64,000 bases of DNA. It comes from Pseudomonas sihuiensis. GTDB taxonomy: Bacteria; Pseudomonadota; Gammaproteobacteria; Pseudomonadales; Pseudomonadaceae. The stretch covers positions 3,038,001 to 3,102,000 of the forward strand of contig NZ_LT629797.1 of assembly GCF_900106015.1 (NCBI RefSeq), written 5' to 3'. This document shows, in pieces, positions 44,817 through 52,939 of this stretch. Numbering within the stretch: the stretch's first letter is position 1; the number at the start of each line of letters is the position of its first letter. A model generated the notes under the pieces. It was given only the letters and a program-made list of their open reading frames with translations. It was not told the DNA's origin and did not search any database. A program made the translations under genes and the position numbers.

Positions 44817-44867
44817 CGTAGGGCGGGTGAAACCCGCCAATTCGCAGGTGGCGGGTTGCTCCCGCCT
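44817..44867. repeat. 'gtagggcgggtgaaacccgcc' element, copy 1
   Basis: Hairpin element with stems gggcgggtgaaacccgcc and ggcgggttgctcccgcc, almost identical to copy 2 at 44949-45001 about 130 bases away. Confidence 0.8.
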
Positions 44868-44948
44868 CCAGAAGGCATCCCCCTCCGCGACAGCATCTCC
44901 CCTCACAGAGCAACCACGGTATGGCAGCGCGAGGATTGGACTAGCCCT

Positions 44949-45001
44949 GTAGGGCGGGTGAAACCCGCCAATTCGCCAGTGGCGGGTTGCACCCGCCCTA
45001 C
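44949..45001. repeat. 'gtagggcgggtgaaacccgcc' element, copy 2
   Basis: Begins gtagggcgggtgaaacccgc and ends ggttgcacccgccctac, so its two ends are also inverted relative to each other. It lies just beyond the end of the aminotransferase gene. The bases between the two copies (44868-44948) hold no gene. Confidence 0.8.
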
Positions 45002-45014
45002 GTGATCCTGACGA

Positions 45015-46148
45015 TCAGCCGGCCAGCACCTTGTCCAACGCCTGCTCCAGGGTCGCCACGGTGCGCTCGATATTGCCCAGCTTGTCCAGCCCGAACAGGC
45101 CCAGGCGGAAGGTCTGGAAGTCGGCCGGCTCGTCGCATTGCAGCGGCACACCGGCGGCGATCTGCAGGCCGACGGCGGCGAACTTGGCGCCGGTCTTGAT
45201 CTGCGCATCGTCGGTGTAACAGACCACCACGCCCGGCGCCTCGAAGCCCTTGGCGGCGACGCTCTTGAAGCCGCGCGCGGCCAGCAGTGCGCGCACCCTA
45301 TCACCGAGTTCCTGCTGTTGCTCGCGCACCTTGGCGAAGCCGATGGCCTTGGCCTCCAGCATGGCGTCGCGGAAACGCGCCAGGGCATCGCTGGGCATGG
45401 TGGCGTGGTAGGCGTGGCCGCCCTGCTCGTAGGCCTGCATGATCTGCAGCCATTTCTTCAGGTCGCAGGCGAAGCTGGTGCTCTGCGTCGCTTCGACGCG
45501 CGCCTGGGCGGCTTCGCTGAGCATCACCAGCGCGCAACACGGCGAGGCGCTCCAGCCCTTCTGCGGGGCGCTGATCAGCACGTCGATGCCGCAGGCCTGC
45601 ATGTCCACCCAGAGGGTGCCGGAGGCAATGCAGTCGAGCACGAACAGGCCGCCGACCGCATGCACCGCATCGCTCACCGCGCGCAGGTAGTCGTCCGGCA
45701 GGATCATCCCCGAGGAGGTTTCCACGTGCGGGGCGAACACCACCTGCGGCTTGTGCTCGGCGATGGTGGTCAGCACTTCGTCCAGAGGCGCCGGGGCGAA
45801 GGCTGCCTGTGGGCCGTCCGCAACCGGACGCGCCTTGAGCACATGGGCCTCGGCGGGAATCCGGCCCATCTCGAAGATCTGCGTCCAGCGGTAGCTGAAC
45901 CAGCCGTTGCGGATCACCAGGCACGTCTGCTCGGTGGCCAACTGGCGCGCCACCGCCTCCATGCCATAGGTGCCGCTGCCAGGCACTACTGCCACGGCAT
46001 GGCCGTTATAGACCTGTTTCAGGGTGGCAGAGATATCGCGCATCACGCCCTGGAACGACTGCGACATATGGTTCAGCGAGCGGTCGGTGTAGACCACCGA
46101 ATATTCGAGCAGGCCATCGGGATCGATATCGGGGCAGATCTGGGACAT
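45015..46148 (-). CDS. Class V aminotransferase (alanine-glyoxylate/serine-pyruvate type)
   Basis: A 377-residue PLP enzyme of the alanine-glyoxylate/2-aminoethylphosphonate transaminase group. The PLP lysine is in SAPQKGWSASP (about residue 198); VVPGSGTYGMEAVARQL and FVLDCIASGTLWVDM are typical cofactor-binding strings. The exact amino donor cannot be set from sequence; serine, alanine or 2-aminoethylphosphonate are options, and no phosphonate genes are nearby. ATG 46148 follows GGAG at 7 bases; the longer open frame upstream is not used. Confidence 0.85.
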   Translation of the reverse strand: MSQICPDIDPDGLLEYSVVYTDRSLNHMSQSFQGVMRDISATLKQVYNGHAVAVVPGSGTYGMEAVARQLATEQTCLVIRNGWFSYRWTQIFEMGRIPAEAHVLKARPVADGPQAAFAPAPLDEVLTTIAEHKPQVVFAPHVETSSGMILPDDYLRAVSDAVHAVGGLFVLDCIASGTLWVDMQACGIDVLISAPQKGWSASPCCALVMLSEAAQARVEATQSTSFACDLKKWLQIMQAYEQGGHAYHATMPSDALARFRDAMLEAKAIGFAKVREQQQELGDRVRALLAARGFKSVAAKGFEAPGVVVCYTDDAQIKTGAKFAAVGLQIAAGVPLQCDEPADFQTFRLGLFGLDKLGNIERTVATLEQALDKVLAG

Positions 46149-46225
46149 AACGGGCTCCAGCCAAAAAGGTTCGGACAGAACCTGCCCCAACCCAGGGCAA
46201 ATGACAAGGCCGAGGAGCACTCGGG

Positions 46226-46416
46226 TACCAGGCTGCTGAAAAACTACCTGCGTTGGCAATACTGCGTTAAAAACAGCCTCGCGTGCGAGCCCAGTCAAAA
46301 TGCTCATTTACAGCACGTAAAGTCGAGCGCGACTCCGACCGTTTTTCGGCTGTTTTTGCGGGGCCGCCATAGGTATTGTCTTGCCTGCCTCGCCTACGTA
46401 TTTCAACTGCCTGGTA
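46226..46416. mobile_element. MITE-like element with imperfect terminal inverted repeats
   Basis: The 302-base gap between the aminotransferase and flavoprotein genes holds a 191-base segment with ends taccaggctgctgaaaaacta and, on the opposite strand, taccaggcagttgaaatacg. About 25-30 bases at each end match imperfectly. The interior is lower in GC than flanking DNA and has no open frame. I recall similar sequence at several places in Pseudomonas genomes. The remaining bases carry the flavoprotein promoter, with the start only 34 bases after the element. Confidence 0.5.
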
Positions 46417-46450
46417 GAATGCACAGCCGTTCCCTGACCGCCCCGCCACC

Positions 46451-47689
46451 ATGACCACAGACAGCCCGACCACCGCTCATCACGTCGCCATCATCGGCGG
46501 CGGCCCTGCCGGGCTGATGGCTGCCGAAGTGCTGGCGCAAGGCGGCGTGCGCGTGGAGCTGTTCGATGCCATGCCCTCAGTGGGGCGCAAATTCCTGCTG
46601 GCCGGCGTCGGCGGCATGAACATCACCCACTCCGAGTCCAAGGACGCCTTCATCGGCCGTTATGGCGAGCGTCAGGCCGAGATCGCAGCGCTGCTGCGCG
46701 AATTCGACGCTGATGCCTTGCGCGAGTGGATTCATGGCCTGGGTATCGACACCTTCGTCGGCACCTCCGGCCGTGTGTTCCCCTGCGACATGAAGGCCGC
46801 GCCGCTGCTGCGCGCCTGGCTGCGCCGGCTGCGCGAGCTGGGCGTGATGATCCACACCCGCAGCCGCTGGCTGGGCTGGAACGCCGATGGCAGCCTGCGC
46901 ATCGCCAGCGCGGACGGCGAGCGCGCCCTGGCCGCCGATGCCTGCCTGTTGGCGTTGGGCGGTGGTAGCTGGGCGCGACTGGGCTCGGATGGCGCCTGGG
47001 TGCCGCTGCTGCAGGCGCGCGGTATCGAGGTCGCGGCGTTGAAGCCGAGCAACTGCGGCTTCGAGGTCGAGGGCTGGAGCGATCATCTCAGGGAAAAATT
47101 CGCCGGGGCGCCACTGAAGAACGTCGCCTTGAGCCTGCCTGGCCAGGCGCCTCGCATCGGCGAGTTCGTGCTAACTGCAGGCGGCATCGAAGGCAGCCTG
47201 GTGTACGCCTTTTCCGCCGATATCCGCAGCGCCATCGAGGCCGACGGCCAGGCCGTGATTCACCTCGACCTGTTGCCGCGGATGCCATTGGTCAAGCTGC
47301 TGCAGGCGCTGGCCAAGCCACGCGGCAAGCACTCGATGGCCAAGCACCTGCATCGCCAGGCCGGGCTGGACGGCGTGAAGGCTGCCCTGCTGCGTGAACT
47401 GGCGCCGGCTGCCGCATTTGCCGAACCGGCTGCTCTGGCGTCCTGGATCAAGGCGCTGCCGATCACCCTGCTGCGCCCTCGGCCGCTAGATGAGGCGATC
47501 AGCAGCGCTGGCGGCGTGCCCTTCGCGGCGCTGGACGAAGGACTGATGCTCAGATCCCTGCCCGGCGTGTTCTGCGCCGGTGAAATGCTCGACTGGGAAG
47601 CGCCCACCGGCGGCTACCTGCTCACCGCCTGCTTCGCCAGCGGGCGGGTCGCGGCGCTGGGCCTACTCGACTGGTTGCATGCCGTGTAG
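46451..47689 (+). CDS. HI0933/BaiN-like flavoprotein (NAD(P)/FAD-dependent oxidoreductase)
   Basis: A 412-residue FAD protein. The dinucleotide-binding motif AIIGGGPAGLMAAEVLA is at residues 13-29, followed by the family's GRKFLLAGVGGMNITHSE at about 45-62, and the C-terminal GVFCAGEMLDWEAPTGGYLLTACFASG closes the FAD site. It fits the TIGR03862-type subgroup; physiological substrate unknown. The first Met follows gccacc with no strong Shine-Dalgarno. Confidence 0.89.
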   Translation: MTTDSPTTAHHVAIIGGGPAGLMAAEVLAQGGVRVELFDAMPSVGRKFLLAGVGGMNITHSESKDAFIGRYGERQAEIAALLREFDADALREWIHGLGIDTFVGTSGRVFPCDMKAAPLLRAWLRRLRELGVMIHTRSRWLGWNADGSLRIASADGERALAADACLLALGGGSWARLGSDGAWVPLLQARGIEVAALKPSNCGFEVEGWSDHLREKFAGAPLKNVALSLPGQAPRIGEFVLTAGGIEGSLVYAFSADIRSAIEADGQAVIHLDLLPRMPLVKLLQALAKPRGKHSMAKHLHRQAGLDGVKAALLRELAPAAAFAEPAALASWIKALPITLLRPRPLDEAISSAGGVPFAALDEGLMLRSLPGVFCAGEMLDWEAPTGGYLLTACFASGRVAALGLLDWLHAV

Positions 47690-47707
47690 TTGTAGGGTGG
47701 GCCGGGC

Positions 47708-48042
47708 GGCGAGCGCTTCAGCGCCATCTGCCAGGGTTTCATCGGCGAGACCATCGCCGGAGAGGCGCTGCTGCTGTTCCATGACTCGGAAGTGGACGAC
47801 ATGGCGTGCCTGCTCGGCTGGCAGCCGGAGAACAAAGCGCAAACCTCGGAGATGTTACTGGACCAGGCCAGCATGCCAGTCTCGACCAGCTGATCCAGGT
47901 CAACCGCCAGCGCTGGGGCAAAGCCCTGGCCGTGGAGATCAGCTATAGCCTGGAAGGCCATGCCATCCACTTCGATCTGCTGTTGTTCACCGAAGATTCG
48001 ATCAAACGCCTGACCAACAAGATCGACTACCTGATGGAGTGA
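47708..48042 (+). pseudogene. Decayed CheC/CheX-like chemotaxis phosphatase gene
   Basis: Two reading frames carry successive parts of one protein. The first (47708-47893) reads GERFSAICQGFIGETIAGEALLLFHDSEVDDMACLLGW... and the second (about 47860-48042) reads GQHASLDQLIQVNRQRWGKALAVEISYSLEGH...KRLTNKIDYLME. The N-terminus is missing, there is no start codon, and the central part (where the CheC-type active helix would be) is deleted with a frame change. It starts right after the flavoprotein stop and is followed by a PAS fragment 4 bases later, as in intact CheC-PAS/GGDEF pairs. Confidence 0.78.
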
Positions 48043-48046
48043 GGCG

Positions 48047-48301
48047 ATGCCCGCACAGATCGATATCAAGGAAGTTCACCGGCTGCTCGACATCGCGCAA
48101 TGCATCGACGTCGGCGTGGTGGTGCTCGACCGCCAATACCGCCTCGAAGTGTGGAATGCCTTCATGGAGAACCATTCCGGGCTGGGGCCGGACCAGGTAC
48201 AGGGGCGTTCGTTGTTCGAGCTGTTCCCGGACATTGACCGCCCCTGGCTGGAGCGCAAAGTGGAAAGCGTGGTGCAATTGGGCACCCGGCTACGGTTCTA
48301 G
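48047..48301 (+). pseudogene. Truncated PAS-domain sensor (N-terminal fragment)
   Basis: An 84-residue open frame holding one partial PAS domain (LLDIAQCIDVGVVVLDRQYRLEVWNAFMENHSGLGPDQVQGRSLFELFPDI...). Homologues continue with the rest of PAS and usually a GGDEF diguanylate cyclase or other output domain; here the frame ends shortly after VVQLGTRLRF, and a REP pair begins 20 bases later. It may still be translated (ATG 48047 after GAGGCG) but cannot have an output function. Confidence 0.7.
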
Positions 48302-48320
48302 GTTTCCATGCGCCATGGCC

Positions 48321-48382
48321 GTCGCGGTTAAAGCCCCTCCCACGGAACATGTCCTGCCATGTGGGAGGGGCTTTAGCCGCGA
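48321..48382. repeat. REP pair (BIME) at a truncation point
   Basis: Inverted REP cores gtcgcggttaaagcccctcc and gtgggaggggctttagccgc, close after the broken PAS gene; REP recombination may have caused the deletion. Confidence 0.88.
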
Positions 48383-48428
48383 GCGATCTGCCCCGGATTT
48401 CACCCGTGCTACAACTGAGTGCGCTGCC

Positions 48429-49778
48429 CTACTTCTTGCCGCCTTTGGGCTTGCTGCCGAAGCTCGGTACCTTGCGCACAGCCTTGGCCTTGGGCTTGGC
48501 GTCCTCTTCCTCGAACCAGCGGCCGAGGTGAATATTGCCCCTGCCGCCGCTCTTCGCGGCGCCCGCACCGGGGATCAGCTTCTGCTTGGGTTTCTTCGGT
48601 TTTTTCAGCACCTGGCCACCGACCGCCGTCAGCGGTACGCGGTGATCGGGGATGAAGTCCGGCTCATCGACACGCTTGATCAATTGCTGGGTCAGGTTCT
48701 CGATCGCCGCCAGTTGATCCACCTCGTCGGCGCAGACCAGGGAGATCGCCTCGCCCGTACTGCCGGCGCGGCCGGTACGACCGATACGGTGCACGTAGTC
48801 TTCGGCGTTGATCGGCAGGTCGAGGTTGACCACCAGCGGCAGGTCATCGATATCCAGGCCACGCGCGGCCACGTCGGTGGCCACCAGAATCTGCACCTCG
48901 CCAGCCTTGAAGCGTTCCAGTGCGCGCAGGCGGCTCGGCTGTGGCTTGTCGCCGTGAATCGAATCGGCTGACACGCCCATGGCCAGCAGCTCCTGTTCGA
49001 GCTGATCGACACCCTTGCGGGTCTTGGCGAACACCAGCACCTGGCCCCAGCGTTTTTCCTGCAGCAGGTGCAGGAGCAGCTCGCTCTTGCGCTTCTTGTC
49101 CACCGGGATCAGCCACTGTTTGACGCTCTTGGCCGCCGCATTGCGCGGACTGACCTCGACCGACAGCGGGTCGCGCAGCAGCTCGCCGGCCATCTGCCGG
49201 ATGGCATCGGAAAAGGTGGCGGAGAACAGCAGGGTCTGGCGCTTTTTCGGCAGTGCACTGAACAGCTCGTCCAGCTCGCGGGCAAAACCCAGGTCGAGCA
49301 TGCGGTCGGCCTCATCCAGCACCAGGGTCTGCAACTGGGAGAACTTCACCGCGTTCTGCCGATACAGGTCGAGCAGTCGCCCCGGCGTGGCCACCAGCAC
49401 ATCGACGCCCTTGCGCAGCTTCATCATCTGCGGGTTGATGCTGACCCCGCCGTACACCGCATAGCTGGTCAGCGGCAGGTGCTGGCCGTAGCTCAAAAGG
49501 CTCTGCAGCACCTGCTCGGCCAGCTCGCGAGTCGGCGTCAGCACCAGCGCACGCACGCTGTTGCTGGTGACCTGCGGGCCTTCCAGAGTCAGGCGCTGCA
49601 GCAGCGGCAGGGCGAAACCAGCGGTCTTGCCGGTGCCGGTCTGCGCCGCGGCCATCAGATCACGACCCTTGAGCACGGCCGGGATGGCCTGGCTCTGTAC
49701 CGGGGTCGGGGTCTGGTAGTCGAGATCAGCAAGGGTATGCAGCAACGGCTCGATCAAACCGAGAGAGGCGAAGGTCAT
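48429..49778 (-). CDS. rhlE: DEAD-box RNA helicase RhlE
   Basis: A 449-residue RNA helicase. Motif I AQTGTGKT at 45-52, DEAD at 155-158, SAT at 186-188, and the motif VI HRIGRTGRAG in the C-terminal RecA domain are intact. The basic C-terminal tail (about 385-449, KPKKPKQKLIPGAG... KPKGGKK) suits RNA binding. It unwinds RNA in ribosome maturation and mRNA turnover. Confidence 0.93.
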   Translation of the reverse strand: MTFASLGLIEPLLHTLADLDYQTPTPVQSQAIPAVLKGRDLMAAAQTGTGKTAGFALPLLQRLTLEGPQVTSNSVRALVLTPTRELAEQVLQSLLSYGQHLPLTSYAVYGGVSINPQMMKLRKGVDVLVATPGRLLDLYRQNAVKFSQLQTLVLDEADRMLDLGFARELDELFSALPKKRQTLLFSATFSDAIRQMAGELLRDPLSVEVSPRNAAAKSVKQWLIPVDKKRKSELLLHLLQEKRWGQVLVFAKTRKGVDQLEQELLAMGVSADSIHGDKPQPSRLRALERFKAGEVQILVATDVAARGLDIDDLPLVVNLDLPINAEDYVHRIGRTGRAGSTGEAISLVCADEVDQLAAIENLTQQLIKRVDEPDFIPDHRVPLTAVGGQVLKKPKKPKQKLIPGAGAAKSGGRGNIHLGRWFEEEDAKPKAKAVRKVPSFGSKPKGGKK

Positions 49779-49837
49779 GACGGGTAACCGCAGGAAGTAA
49801 AAGAACTGGCGCGTAGTTTACCCGTGCCAACCCGCTT

Positions 49838-49892
49838 GTAGGAACCCGCTTGCGGGCGATTGGCAACGGATCGCCCGCAAGCGGGCTCCTAC
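49838..49892. repeat. Inverted 'cccgcttgcgggcgat' pair
   Basis: Arms gtaggaacccgcttgcgggc and gcccgcaagcgggctcctac; same family as 3736-3793 and 20772-20838. A 'cccgaatgtaatccaggcta' repeat variant at about 49915-49935 runs into the stop codon of the exonuclease gene. Confidence 0.8.
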
Positions 49893-49932
49893 CCAAGAAG
49901 CGGCGTACTGCATGGCCCGAATGTAATCCAGG

Positions 49933-50532
49933 CTACGCCGCGGCCAGCAGCGCCCGTACCTTGGCAGCCGACAGATTCTGCAACTGGCAGAGAAAGGCAT
50001 GATCGGCCTGGTGCCGGCCATGGCGCTCGCGCAACAGGCCGAACAGGTGCAGTGTCAGGTTCGCGGCCATCTCGGCATCGGCCAGCGCACGGTGGGCACG
50101 ACCGGTATCCGGCAGGCCGGCCCAGGCATTGAGGTTGCCCAGCTTGTGGCTTGGCGCCTCGGGCAGCAGACGGCGCGACAGCAGCAGCGAACAGGCGAAG
50201 GGCTGCGCACGACGCCGGCGTACCCGCGCCAGCTCGGCGTCCCAGAATTTCTGGTCGAAGGAAGCGTTATGCGCCAGCAACGGCCTTTCGCCGATGAAGT
50301 CGGCCACCTCGTTCATCACCTGCTCCGACGGCGGCGCCTTGCGCAGCATGGCGTTGCTGATACCGGTGAGCTGCTCGATGAATGGCGGCACCCAGGCGCC
50401 GCTATTCATCAGGCTCTGGTAGCGGTCGACGATGCGCCCGTCCTCGATGATCGCCACGCCGATTTCGGTGGCGCGCGCCTGAGCCGGCGACACGCCAGTG
50501 GTTTCGAAGTCGATGACGGCAATGGATTCCAC
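49933..50532 (-). CDS. DnaQ-like 3'-5' exonuclease domain protein
   Basis: A 199-residue DEDDh exonuclease: Asp/Glu in VIDFETTG near the N-terminus, HNASFDQKFW with Asp in motif II, and HRALADAEM as motif III. It acts on DNA or RNA; partner unknown. I chose the GTG at 50532, preceded by TGAGG, because the conserved domain starts at its second residue; the upstream frame to 50688 has odd Cys-rich composition and is unlikely to be coding. The stop lies inside a repeat element. Confidence 0.85.
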   Translation of the reverse strand: MESIAVIDFETTGVSPAQARATEIGVAIIEDGRIVDRYQSLMNSGAWVPPFIEQLTGISNAMLRKAPPSEQVMNEVADFIGERPLLAHNASFDQKFWDAELARVRRRRAQPFACSLLLSRRLLPEAPSHKLGNLNAWAGLPDTGRAHRALADAEMAANLTLHLFGLLRERHGRHQADHAFLCQLQNLSAAKVRALLAAA

Positions 50533-50662
50533 GTAAAACCTCAGAACATGTGAAGAAGTCGTCGCGAGCGATGGCAGGTCGCGTTTCGCCTGCGCGCAGC
50601 AAGCGGAGTGTATTGAAATACATGAGCATGGCGAGCACAGCGGTGAACCTGCTGACAGCGTC

Positions 50663-51142
50663 TCAGTGATTGCGCAGCAACAATTCACCCTCGATGGGCA
50701 CGTACAAACTGGCCGCGCGAATCAGCGACTGCGCCGTCAGCCCGGGCGCGCCATAGGCGATGGCCTCGACGCCACGACTGCGCACGCGCTCGAGCAGCAG
50801 GTCGAAGTCGCCGTCACCGGAGGCCAGGACGATCTCGTCGACGCGCTCGACGGCATCGAGCACGTCAATGGTGATGCCGACATCCCAGTCGCCCTTGGCC
50901 GAGCCGTCGCTGCGCTGGATGTAGGGTTTGAGCTTCACGGTGAAGCCCAGCTTGCGCAGGGTCTGCTGGAACTGCTGCTGTTTGGCGTCACCACGGTCAA
51001 TGGCATAGGCGTACGCCTCGACGATTACGCCACGGCGGCTGACCTCGGCCCACAGCACGCTGTAGTCGAAGTGGCAGCCATAGACCTGGCGCACCGTGTA
51101 GTAGAGGTTCTGCACATCGGCGAATACGGCGATCTTCTTCAC
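50663..51142 (-). CDS. NYN-domain (LabA/DUF88-like) protein
   Basis: A 159-residue PIN-like NYN domain. Acidic residues are placed as in the family: FADVQNLYY (Asp9), KGDWDVGITIDVLD (about 83-96), and ASGDGDFDLLLERV (about 107-120). These suggest an RNase, though activity in such stand-alone proteins is mostly unproven. It reads in the same direction as the exonuclease, 130 bases apart; the gap shows no gene. Confidence 0.87.
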   Translation of the reverse strand: MKKIAVFADVQNLYYTVRQVYGCHFDYSVLWAEVSRRGVIVEAYAYAIDRGDAKQQQFQQTLRKLGFTVKLKPYIQRSDGSAKGDWDVGITIDVLDAVERVDEIVLASGDGDFDLLLERVRSRGVEAIAYGAPGLTAQSLIRAASLYVPIEGELLLRNH

Positions 51143-51243
51143 CGGGAGTCCTCGGGGGCGACGAAGGCACCAGTATGCCAGAGCTGGGCCGCGGATGCGG
51201 CCGGGGCTGGCCCGAGCGCGGCGCAGCCCCTATCCTTGGCGCC

Positions 51244-51729
51244 ATGACGTTTCTACAACAGCTGTGCCAGCGTAACCTCGACCTGCTCCAGAGCCAGGGA
51301 ATCAGCCACCGCCTGGTCGAGCATGAGCCGGTGCTGGATTACCCCACCGCCCATGCCGTGCGCCAACGTTTCGGCCTGCGCGGCGTGGAGAGCAAGAGTT
51401 TGTTCCTGCGCACCGGTGCTCAACGCTACGCCATGCTGATCAGCCTCGAAGGCGCCCGCGCCGACTGGGCCAGGCTCAAGACGCTGCTCGGCAGTCGCCC
51501 GCGCATCGCCAGCGACGAGGAACTGATCGAGCAAACCGGCTGCGTGCCGATGTGTGCCTGTCCGTTCGGCCATGACGCCGGCATCACCCTGCTGATCGAC
51601 CGCGCGGTGCTGGCCTGCGACTTCCTGCTGTATTCACCCGGCCCACCCGAACTGACCCTGGAAGTGCCCGGCAGCGAACTGCCGCGTCTGCTCAAGGCGC
51701 AGCCCAACGCGCAGCTGGAGTACTCTTGA
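51244..51729 (+). CDS. YbaK/ProX-like aminoacyl-tRNA deacylase
   Basis: A 161-residue stand-alone tRNA-editing domain protein. It shows SHRLVEHEPVLDYPTAHAVRQRFGLRGVESKSLFLRT at the N-terminus and CPFGHDAGITLLID in the core, typical of the prolyl-tRNA-editing family that hydrolyses mischarged Ala- or Cys-tRNA. The ATG at 51244 begins the conserved domain; upstream in-frame starts overlap the promoter region of the NYN gene. Confidence 0.85.
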   Translation: MTFLQQLCQRNLDLLQSQGISHRLVEHEPVLDYPTAHAVRQRFGLRGVESKSLFLRTGAQRYAMLISLEGARADWARLKTLLGSRPRIASDEELIEQTGCVPMCACPFGHDAGITLLIDRAVLACDFLLYSPGPPELTLEVPGSELPRLLKAQPNAQLEYS

Positions 51730-51792
51730 ACCCATTCGACTGCCCCGGCGAACGGCCACAGCGCCCACGCCCTCACACTTGGTAACCTGCCA

Positions 51793-52461
51793 ATGAAGCC
51801 TCTGTCCGTGCTGCGCGACGCCTGGTTTTTCTCCAGCCACAACCTGCTGGCCATTGCCCGCCTGACCCTGCCGCTGTTGCTGCTCGAAGCCATCGCCCAG
51901 ACGATCCTCGCCGCCCAGCTCGGCGAAGGCGCCAACCCGGCCTATGGCGTGCTGCTCGGCATACTCTTCTACCCGCTGTATGCCGCACCGCTGATTCTCT
52001 TCCTGCATGCGCGCAGCATCGGCCAGACGCCCGGCAACGCGCAGCTGTTCGCGGCCGGGCTGCAACTGTGGCCGACCTTCGCCCTGATGACCGGATTGAG
52101 CACTCTGGCAATCATGCTCGGCCTGTCGCTGTTCATCGTGCCGGGCATCTGGATCATGATGCGCCTGGCCTTTTCCGAACTGATTCTGGTACTGCGCCAG
52201 GAGCCGCCGCTACGCGCGTTGCAGGCCAGCTTCACGTTGACCGAGGGGCGCTTCTGGCCGGTGTTCACCTGCCTGGCCAACGTGCTGGTGCCGTTGTGGC
52301 TGCTCGACTGGTGGACGCAGCCGAGCCAGAGCGACACCCTGCTATGGGTGCTGCATCAGACCGGCAACGGCTTCCTGCAGTTGTTCGCCATCGTGGTGCT
52401 GTTCCGCCTGTTCATGCTGCTCGAACCGCAGCAGGCGGCAAATGGTGAGAACAGTGACTAG
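51793..52461 (+). CDS. YciC-like inner-membrane protein (UPF0259)
   Basis: A 222-residue membrane protein with about six TM segments. The VPGIWIMMRLAFSELILVLRQEPPLRALQASFTLTEGRFW segment matches the conserved YciC/UPF0259 core. Function is unknown in the family. Follows the YbaK-like gene by 63 bases. Confidence 0.85.
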   Translation: MKPLSVLRDAWFFSSHNLLAIARLTLPLLLLEAIAQTILAAQLGEGANPAYGVLLGILFYPLYAAPLILFLHARSIGQTPGNAQLFAAGLQLWPTFALMTGLSTLAIMLGLSLFIVPGIWIMMRLAFSELILVLRQEPPLRALQASFTLTEGRFWPVFTCLANVLVPLWLLDWWTQPSQSDTLLWVLHQTGNGFLQLFAIVVLFRLFMLLEPQQAANGENSD

Positions 52462-52492
52462 GCTTGCTGTTTTCCCCGGCCCGGAGCGCGCC

Positions 52493-52785
52493 ATGAGCGA
52501 AACGAACCCCAGCATCCTGTCCCACGTATCCATCGGCACCAATGACTTCGAGGCTACCAGCACCCTCTACGCCAAGGTGCTTGCCACCCTCTGTTGTCGG
52601 GAAATCATGCGCCATCCTGGGGCGGTGGCCTTCGGCCGCGATTACCCGGAGTTCTGGATGCAGACGCCAATCAATGGTCAGCCGGCGACCCTCGGCAACG
52701 GCAGTCACTTCGGCTTCATCGCCCCGGACAAGGCCTCGGTGCATGCCTTTCACGAGGCAGCTTTGGCAGCCGGCGGCCAGGACGA
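52493..52785 (+). pseudogene. Glyoxalase/VOC-family gene truncated at its 3' end
   Basis: ATG 52493 with GGAGC upstream opens a normal VOC protein (ILSHVSIGTNDFEATSTLYAKVL..., MQTPINGQPATLGNGSHFGFIAPDKASVHAFHEAALAAGGQDEG). At about 52786 the homology ends; related proteins continue with a PGLRPxYHxxYYGAYFRDPDGNK-type second half that supplies metal ligands. The open frame runs on to 52873 only through antisense sequence of another broken gene. The missing half should abolish activity. Confidence 0.8.
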
Positions 52786-52792
52786 AGGCCAG

Positions 52793-52939
52793 CAGATCGA
52801 TATCCAGCCCCTGCAACTGACCGTTCTCGTCCTCCATGCGAAAGGGCGGCCAGAGGTCGGTCATCACCCGTAGGGATTCGCCTTCGCCAGCCCGGCACAG
52901 AGGCGTCAGAATCAACAGTGCGAGTAGCCAAAGACGCAT
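52793..52939 (-). pseudogene. N-terminal fragment of a periplasmic substrate-binding protein (SBP family 3)
   Basis: Reading left from ATG 52939 gives a signal peptide (MRLWLLALLILTPLCRAGEG) and the start of a solute-binding domain (LRVMTDLWPPFRMEDENGQLQGLDIDLL). The homology then ends at about 52790, where the opposite-strand VOC gene begins. The start overlaps the SDR stop as TGATG, so it was once the second gene of that operon. Only about 50 of some 240 residues remain. Confidence 0.8.

Noticed and set aside
44817..45001. Possible CRISPR-like repeats
   Set aside because: Only two copies, each a palindromic REP-like hairpin, with no regular spacers and no cas genes.
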